This document shows, piece by piece, positions 57,970 to 64,000 of a stretch of DNA of 64,000 bases. Below the pieces are notes generated by a model. That model did not search any database, was not told the origin of the DNA, and worked only from the letters and a program-made list of their open reading frames with translations. Origin of the DNA: an actinobacterium SCGC AAA278-O22. GTDB lineage: Bacteria; Actinomycetota; Actinomycetes; Nanopelagicales; Nanopelagicaceae. The position numbers and the translations under genes were made by a program. The DNA is taken from NCBI GenBank assembly GCA_000372185.1, contig AQUA01000002.1, positions 5,873 to 69,872 of the forward strand. The letters run 5' to 3'. The stretch's first letter is position 1. Every line of letters begins with the position of its first letter.

Positions 57970-58760
57970 AAGCGAGATCTAATCTCCCACAAGTCTTTGA
58001 AGACTGGATTAAATAGAGTACTTGCCAGATATTCAACGCCGCTAGAACCGCCAGTTCCCATCTTGTGGCCAATAGTGCGTTCGACCATCTTCACATGGCG
58101 ATAACGCCACTCCTGAATACCTTCATCGATATCAACGAGACGTTCAGCAACCATCGCACTTTCCGGATCGCTTTGGTGGACCTTCAGTAATACATCTTGC
58201 ACTGCAGGATTAGATTCATACGCAATTGATTTATCTCTGCCAACCACGTCAACGGGTAACGAATACCCACGTTTCATTAGATATTCCAGGAAAGAATCCC
58301 AAATCGAATTGGTAGATGTAATCGCCTTAATCTCTGCCTGCATTTCTGGAGGCAAATGGCTAGCCATGCGGCTATCGCGGCGCCCCAGGATTGCTTCAAC
58401 CTTTCTAAATTGCGCTGATTGGAAACCGCTTGAAGAAGAGAGATATCCGCGGAAAGCATTAAATTGCAGGGGAGTCATCGTCTCGAGAATATCGACTTGA
58501 GCAACACAGACCTTCATAATCGTGCGAATGCGACCAAGAATTGAGAGAGCGTAATGAGTATCGCCGGCTTCGAGTGCACGTTGGGCTTGTTGGAATTCGT
58601 GAATAAGTTGTTTAAACCAGAGTTCGTACGTTTGATGGATGATGATAAATAGCATCTCATCATGTTCAGGTCCCTCAGAGAGCGGCTTCTGTAACTGTAA
58701 AAGTTGGTCGACAGCTAAGTAAGAAGAGTAGGTAAGTGCTGAATCGTAATTTTCGCTCAT
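57966..58760 (-). CDS. kynA: Tryptophan 2,3-dioxygenase
   Basis: YSSYLAVDQLLQLQKPLSEGPEHDEMLFIIIHQTYELWFKQLIHEFQQ, RGYLSSSSGFQSAQFRKVEAILG, GIQEWRYRHVKMVERTIGHKMGTGGSSGVEYL. Confidence 0.96.
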   Translation of the reverse strand: MSENYDSALTYSSYLAVDQLLQLQKPLSEGPEHDEMLFIIIHQTYELWFKQLIHEFQQAQRALEAGDTHYALSILGRIRTIMKVCVAQVDILETMTPLQFNAFRGYLSSSSGFQSAQFRKVEAILGRRDSRMASHLPPEMQAEIKAITSTNSIWDSFLEYLMKRGYSLPVDVVGRDKSIAYESNPAVQDVLLKVHQSDPESAMVAERLVDIDEGIQEWRYRHVKMVERTIGHKMGTGGSSGVEYLASTLFNPVFKDLWEIRSRF

Positions 58761-60031
58761 GTGACTCGTGAATCCGATCCTTGTATTTCTTCGTATTGAC
58801 GGTTCTCTGTCAGATCGCGGATACGTTGAAAACCATCCCAGACTTCGACATATGAAGTAGGAAGAGGCGCAATCGCTAAACGAATCGCATTTGGGGTCCG
58901 GTAATCAGGTATTACATTGGCAAATTTACGGAGTGCAACACAAATCTTTGCTGCCTCAGGATGGCCGATTGAGATATGCCCTCCACGTTCCTTTGGATTG
59001 CGAGATGTAAGGAGCGTATATCCAAGTGGAGCAAGCCATTCATCAAAGAGATCAATCATCATCTGTGTTCCGATAGCTGCTTTTGAAGCAATCACATCAA
59101 TGCCAGCCTCAGCGATCATTTCAAAGGCAATCTGTACTCCGCGAATTCCAATAATCGATGGGCTAGCAATTTGAAAGCCGCGAATTCCTTCAGCTTTTTC
59201 AAAGTGAGGACCCATTCCAAATTGATCTTCATTGCCAAACCACCCTTGGATTGGTACCTGGAGTTCTTTCTGTACGCGCTTATTGACATAGAGCCAGGCA
59301 GGAGAGCCTGGACCTGAATTTCCATATTTATAAGTGCAGCCAACGGCAAGATCCACGCCGCACTGATCAAAATTCAATTCGATGGCGCCAGCTGCGTGAC
59401 TGGCATCCCACACCACAAATGCACCATATGAACGAGCTAAATCTGTAATGGATTGGATATCGGTGCGAGCACCTGAGCGGTATTGGATAACTTCGAAGGT
59501 TACAAGTGCAACATCTTCAGACATGTACTTCTCAAGTAACTGTGCCGTAATTAATTCATTCTCAGCTATTGCAGGGTCTTCATTATCAATAATGACTAAG
59601 TTGAGTCCTAATTGTTTAGCAATTCCGATCAGGATGTAGCGATCAGTGGGAAAGTTTGCTGCATCGGTAATGATTGTTTTTCGCCCGGGGCGTGCGTTAA
59701 TTGCTGCCAAGCAGAGCTGATAAAAGTTGACCGACGTTGTGTCGCAGACAAGAACTTGTCCAGGACCAGCACCAAGAGCTGCACGACCTAAGAGATCACC
59801 GGCAACTTGCGCTTCATCGATCCAATGGCTCCAACCTGTGACAACCTCATTACCCCATTCGTGCGAAAGAAAATCGCTGACAGCTTTGACAGTTGCGTGA
59901 GGCAGTCGGCCCAGTGAATTTCCATCGAGATAGCAAAGGTTTGGGTCGGTAATAACAAATTTGCTGCGGTAGCCAGCGAGTGGGTCATTCTTATCGAGCT
60001 CTAGGGCATATGCGCGGTCAGTGACCTTCAT
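58757..60031 (-). CDS. kynU: Kynureninase
   Basis: CYLDGNSLGRLPHATV, VVWDASHAAGAIELNFDQCGVDLAVGCTYKYGNSGPGSPAWLYVNK, GWFGNEDQFGMGPHFEKAEGIRGFQIASPSIIG. Confidence 0.96.
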   Translation of the reverse strand: MKVTDRAYALELDKNDPLAGYRSKFVITDPNLCYLDGNSLGRLPHATVKAVSDFLSHEWGNEVVTGWSHWIDEAQVAGDLLGRAALGAGPGQVLVCDTTSVNFYQLCLAAINARPGRKTIITDAANFPTDRYILIGIAKQLGLNLVIIDNEDPAIAENELITAQLLEKYMSEDVALVTFEVIQYRSGARTDIQSITDLARSYGAFVVWDASHAAGAIELNFDQCGVDLAVGCTYKYGNSGPGSPAWLYVNKRVQKELQVPIQGWFGNEDQFGMGPHFEKAEGIRGFQIASPSIIGIRGVQIAFEMIAEAGIDVIASKAAIGTQMMIDLFDEWLAPLGYTLLTSRNPKERGGHISIGHPEAAKICVALRKFANVIPDYRTPNAIRLAIAPLPTSYVEVWDGFQRIRDLTENRQYEEIQGSDSRVT

Positions 60032-60055
60032 AGTTCAAAGGTACGCTCTCCTACC

Positions 60056-61828
60056 GTGGCGCGCAATGTTGTGAATATCGAAGAGGTCTCTAAAGCCTTT
60101 GATATTCGCCCACTTCTCGAGCGAGTATCACTCGGAGTTTCTGAAGGTGATCGCATCGGAATTGTTGGCCGCAATGGTGCTGGTAAATCTACGCTCATGA
60201 AGATAATTGCTGGCGTTGAAGAACCTGATTCGGGTCGTGTGACAAAGAGCAATTCATCAAAGATAGGCATTCTTTCGCAAATAGATAGCGCTGCCCCTCA
60301 TTCAACAGTGGGTGATGTAGTTATCGGTAAACGAGAGAAACATGAGTGGGCAAGTGATTCTCGTATTCGAGAAATTTTTACTGGGTTATTTGGAAGTTTT
60401 GATGATCATATCTTCGACCGCACATTTATCTCTCTTTCAGGAGGAGAAAAACGTCGAGTCGGACTAGCCAAACTTTTAATTGATGACCTTGATTTGATAC
60501 TGCTTGATGAACCCACCAACCACCTTGATGTCGAAGGAGTTGCGTGGCTTGCTGCACATCTGAAGAATCGCAGAGATTTAGCAGTACTCGTTGTAACGCA
60601 CGATCGTTGGTTTTTGGATGAAGTGACAGATCGCACCTGGGAAGTTGTCTTGGGTAAAGTTGAAGAATATGACGGCGGATATTCAGCTTATGTATTGGCC
60701 AAAGCTGAACGCGCACGCCAAGCAAGCGCGATGGATGCTCGCCGCAATAATTTAATTCGCAAGGAACTAGCGTGGTTACGTCGCGGAGCACCAGCCCGAA
60801 CAAGTAAACCCAAGTTTCGCGTGGATGCGGCAAATGAATTAATTTCTGCCGAACCTGCGCCTCGTGATTCAACTGAACTATTGAAGTTCGCACTCAACCG
60901 CCTTGGAAATACTGTCTTCGAACTGCACCATGCCTTAATCAAGGCCGGAGATAAAGAATTGATTGATAACCTCACCTGGAATATTGGACCAGGAGATCGC
61001 ATCGGCATTGTCGGTATAAATGGCGCTGGAAAGACATCGCTGATGCGCACCTTGGCAGGTCAGATACAACCTGCAGCCGGAAAATTAGTTACAGGAATCA
61101 CCGTCAAGATAGCTTTTCTCACGCAGCATCTTGATGAACTCGACCCCACGTGGCGCTTGTTGGAAGCGGTAGAAAAAGTTGCAACGCATGTTGAAATTGG
61201 CAAGGGCAAGACTCTTTCAGCATCTCAACTCTGCGAACGTCTGGGATTTGATCGAGATGCGCAATGGACTCCAGTAGCAGATCTTTCAGGTGGAGAACGT
61301 CGCCGCTTACAGTTAACACGGCTACTGATGGATTCTCCGAATGTATTGCTGCTCGATGAACCAACAAACGATTTTGATATTGAAACTCTTACCGAATTAG
61401 AGGATTTACTTGATAGCTACGGTGGCACTCTCATTGTTATTTCCCACGATAGATATTTCCTAGAACGAGTGTGCGATCGCTTCTGGGGACTATTGGGCGA
61501 TAAACAGCTACGAGATTTACCTAGAGGCGTAGATCAATACCTTGAACAGCGCGTTGCATCCATTGCATCTTCTGCATCTTCGGGCGGAAAGTTTTCTTCG
61601 CCATCAAGTGCTGCCGAACAGAGACAACTCAAGAAAGATCTTGCTCGCGTTGAACGCCAGGTGGAAAAAGCTCGAGAACGTCTAGCAGAACTGCTCAAAG
61701 AGCAAGAAATTGAGAGTTTCAACCCAGAAAGATTGATTGCAATTGCTGCCGAAATCGAGAAAGTTGAAAAAGAACTACAAATTCGTGAAGAAGAGTGGCT
61801 AGAGGTAACTCTGGCGCTGGAAAGTTAA
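60056..61828 (+). CDS. ABC-F family ATPase
   Basis: GTG start; two ABC domains (GIVGRNGAGKSTLMKIIAG; GIVGINGAGKTSLMRTLAG), LSGGEKRRVGLAKLL, LSGGERRRLQLTRLL, linker and C-terminal coiled coil. Confidence 0.94.
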   Translation: MARNVVNIEEVSKAFDIRPLLERVSLGVSEGDRIGIVGRNGAGKSTLMKIIAGVEEPDSGRVTKSNSSKIGILSQIDSAAPHSTVGDVVIGKREKHEWASDSRIREIFTGLFGSFDDHIFDRTFISLSGGEKRRVGLAKLLIDDLDLILLDEPTNHLDVEGVAWLAAHLKNRRDLAVLVVTHDRWFLDEVTDRTWEVVLGKVEEYDGGYSAYVLAKAERARQASAMDARRNNLIRKELAWLRRGAPARTSKPKFRVDAANELISAEPAPRDSTELLKFALNRLGNTVFELHHALIKAGDKELIDNLTWNIGPGDRIGIVGINGAGKTSLMRTLAGQIQPAAGKLVTGITVKIAFLTQHLDELDPTWRLLEAVEKVATHVEIGKGKTLSASQLCERLGFDRDAQWTPVADLSGGERRRLQLTRLLMDSPNVLLLDEPTNDFDIETLTELEDLLDSYGGTLIVISHDRYFLERVCDRFWGLLGDKQLRDLPRGVDQYLEQRVASIASSASSGGKFSSPSSAAEQRQLKKDLARVERQVEKARERLAELLKEQEIESFNPERLIAIAAEIEKVEKELQIREEEWLEVTLALES

Positions 61829-61834
61829 TAGGAT

Positions 61835-62800
61835 TTGCAGATGTCTAAGAAGACTCAGCGGCTAGATTTTCTTGCAGCAATTTCAGGAGTAATGATTGCG
61901 CTGCAAGCTCGCGCAAATGGCGAACTTTCTCATCTGATTGGCAATGGGGTAGAGGCAGCTTTAGTCTCTTTTGGATCTGGACTCATCATCATTTCAGTCA
62001 TCGCGCTCTTCACTCCTTCAATTAAGGAAGGCGCACGCAATCTACGGGGCGCAGTTGATCGTAAAGAGTTACCTCGGTGGACACTCTTTGCTGGCGCCCT
62101 TGGTGGCAGTTTCGTAGCAGTCCAGACTCACATCGTGCCGCTCATTGGCGTTGCTATTTACTCTGTTGCATCTATCGCTGGCCAAACTGCAGCTTCACTG
62201 GTTGTAGATCGCATTGGTCTGACGGGTGGCGGAAAGAAGCACATTACTCCGCGCCGTATCGCTGCAGCTTTCTTCACGGTCTTTGCAGTCTTTATCTCTG
62301 TCTTTGATCGCATTGATGCTAAAAATCTCTCACTCTTTGCAGTGCTTATGGGATGTGTTGCAGGTGCCATCGTCGGTGTGCAGCGTGCAATGAACGGACA
62401 AATTAATGAGCACTCTCATCAGAGTTTTACAACGTCATTTCTGAACTTCATTATGGGTACATCTTTTCTCGTTATTTTCTTAACAATCTTGGTTCTTATT
62501 CATTCTGAAGATCTCGTCCCACTTCCAGCTGGACCCTGGTGGATCTACACAGGTGGAGTAATAGGAGTTATCTATATCGCATTTACATCCACAATCGTTC
62601 AACACCTGGGAGTGCTTACCTTCACACTTTTTAGCGTTGGTGGACAACTAGTGGGTTCGCTCTTAATCGATCTGTATTCACCTACTGATGGTGTACACAT
62701 TTCAGTTTATTTAGTAACTGGAATTGCCATGACTTACTTTGGAGTTATCGTGGGCGGCGTGAATAATTCACAATCCCGGAAACGATTGACGCACAAATAA
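61835..62800 (+). CDS. DMT-superfamily transporter (YdcZ/DUF606-like, two halves)
   Basis: LDFLAAISGVMIALQARANGELSHLIGNGVEAALVSFGSGL and repeated second half GCVAGAIVGVQRAMNGQINEHSHQSFTTSFLNFIMGTS. Confidence 0.85.
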   Translation: MQMSKKTQRLDFLAAISGVMIALQARANGELSHLIGNGVEAALVSFGSGLIIISVIALFTPSIKEGARNLRGAVDRKELPRWTLFAGALGGSFVAVQTHIVPLIGVAIYSVASIAGQTAASLVVDRIGLTGGGKKHITPRRIAAAFFTVFAVFISVFDRIDAKNLSLFAVLMGCVAGAIVGVQRAMNGQINEHSHQSFTTSFLNFIMGTSFLVIFLTILVLIHSEDLVPLPAGPWWIYTGGVIGVIYIAFTSTIVQHLGVLTFTLFSVGGQLVGSLLIDLYSPTDGVHISVYLVTGIAMTYFGVIVGGVNNSQSRKRLTHK

Positions 62801-63347
62801 AGAAAGTTGCAATTGCATAAGACGATGTTTTAACCCAAGGTAAGGTCGCTGCGTAGTAACCAGCCAAGGTAATGCCTGCACCCCACAGAACAGCACCGAG
62901 GGCGTTGGCAGATAAGAATTTGTAGTAATTCATCTTTGAAGCACCAGCGATAGGTGGAACAAAGGTGCGAATCCAAGGGAAGAACCGCGCTGCAACAACT
63001 GCCCACCAACCAGTGTGTTCGTAGAAACGTTCAGAGCGAGCAATCATGCGGCGCATGCGCGGTGAATCGCGCTTATCTAAATATGGACGACCAACAACTC
63101 GACCGATGACAAACCCAACTTGATCGCCGAAGAATGCGGCGGCAAGAATGACAGTTACCAAAATAACGATATTCACATCGGTCATCGCAGCAGCGACCAA
63201 ACCAGCGCTAAATAGGACTGAATCACCAGGCAGGAAGAAGCCAAAGAGCAACCCTGTTTCAATGAAGACGATTGCGCCCACTAATACGTAGAAGATAAAT
63301 GGGTTGAGCGCAGCAAATTGAGCATCAAAGGACGCAAGAACTTCCAT
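62745..63347 (-). CDS. DedA family membrane protein
   Basis: VFIETGLLFGFFLPGDSVLFSAGLVAAA, FGDQVGFVIGRVVGRPYLDKRDS, ARFFPWIRTFVPPIAGASKMNYYKFL. ATG 63347 preferred. Confidence 0.9.
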   Translation of the reverse strand: MEVLASFDAQFAALNPFIFYVLVGAIVFIETGLLFGFFLPGDSVLFSAGLVAAAMTDVNIVILVTVILAAAFFGDQVGFVIGRVVGRPYLDKRDSPRMRRMIARSERFYEHTGWWAVVAARFFPWIRTFVPPIAGASKMNYYKFLSANALGAVLWGAGITLAGYYAATLPWVKTSSYAIATFFICASIVSGIVNYSRRPR

Positions 63348-64000
63348 TACACCGACTTCTTTACTGCCGCTGCCACCATCGCTACAACATTGGGATCGAA
63401 GACACTCGGCACGATAAAAGATGTATTGAGCTGTGAGGGGCTTACGCAATCAGCGATTGCTTCGGCAGCTGCAACGAGCAACTTATCGGTGATCTTGTGT
63501 GCATTAGCATCGAGCAATCCGCGGAAGATTCCTGGGAATGCAAGAACATTGTTGATCTGGTTGGGATGATCGCTGCGACCCGTTGCAACAACTGCTGCAT
63601 ATTTGCGAGCAATAGCGGGATCAATTTCAGGATCTGGGTTGGCAAGTGCAAAGACGATTGAACCAGCAGCCATGGAAGCGACATCAGCTTCATTCAAAAC
63701 ATTCGGCGCGCTTACGCCGATAAAGATATCTGCCCCTGCCATCGCTTCATGGATAGTTCCCTTGAAGTTAGCGGTATTTGAGTTCTCAATAAACCAATCG
63801 CGCATCGCATCTTCAGATGTGGAATCCTTTGAAATAACGCCATCTTTATCAAATGCGATGATATTTGTGGCACCGCTGAGAACAAGTAGTCGTGCAATGG
63901 CAGTGCCCGCAGCACCTGCACCGCTCATGATGATCTTTACCTTCGAGATATCTTTCTTTACCAACTTCAGTGCATTGCGCAGAGCAGCGCTGACAACGAT
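63347..64000 (-). CDS. NAD(P)-dependent malic enzyme, C-terminal part (runs off the window edge)
   Basis: KIIMSGAGAAGTAIARLLVLSGATNIIAFDKDGVI, FIGVSAPNVL, ALANPDPEIDP, VATGRSDHPNQINNVLAFPGIFRGLLDANA. Confidence 0.93.
   Translation of the reverse strand: MVVSAALRNALKLVKKDISKVKIIMSGAGAAGTAIARLLVLSGATNIIAFDKDGVISKDSTSEDAMRDWFIENSNTANFKGTIHEAMAGADIFIGVSAPNVLNEADVASMAAGSIVFALANPDPEIDPAIARKYAAVVATGRSDHPNQINNVLAFPGIFRGLLDANAHKITDKLLVAAAEAIADCVSPSQLNTSFIVPSVFDPNVVAMVAAAVKKSV

Noticed and set aside
60426-60893. 155-aa minus-strand ORF
   Set aside because: Antisense to the ABC-F protein, which has full ABC motifs in its frame.
62745-62800. Frameshift at overlapping convergent DMT transporter and DedA genes
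   Set aside because: Both C-termini are intact in their own frames. A 56-bp convergent overlap is acceptable in compact genomes.

Overview
This 64 kb chromosomal window is from a moderately low-GC, actinobacterium-like genome. That affiliation is inferred from protein style and gene content and is not proven. The backbone includes sdhA/sdhC, tRNA-Ser, serS, pheA, a PP2C phosphatase and Ser/Thr kinase pair, guaB1-like and FprA-like genes, phoX, kynA/kynU, an ABC-F protein, DedA proteins and malic enzyme. Two large carbohydrate or polyol catabolic blocks sit at ~8.8-25.1 kb and ~25.3-41.6 kb. The first combines sugar-acid dehydratases, a lactonase, SDRs, an ABC importer, a GH13-like protein, a KDPG aldolase and a PfkB kinase. 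The second combines a SorC regulator, an Rbs-like ABC importer, an AcoAB-like E1, a free-standing lipoyl domain, a separate E2 catalytic domain, a lipoate ligase, a GlpD-like protein, two FGGY kinases, a class II aldolase, an AraM/EgsA-like dehydrogenase and a HAD phosphatase. A ~5.7 kb integrative island (44445-50164) is inserted at the 3' half of tRNA-Arg(ACG), bounded by a 44-bp perfect direct repeat. It carries a tyrosine recombinase, a protein with six zinc-ribbon-like modules and a possible GIY-YIG-like C-terminus, and a two-gene unit encoding a MrcB_N/NucS-like nuclease and a C-terminally hydrophobic partner. The best candidates for under-described biology are the island's two-gene nuclease unit, the zinc-ribbon repeat protein, the split-E2 dehydrogenase operon, and an abrupt kinase/PutA chimeric junction at ~6.57 kb, which is either a real deletion or an assembly error. 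All family assignments come from reading motifs by eye. No database search was run.
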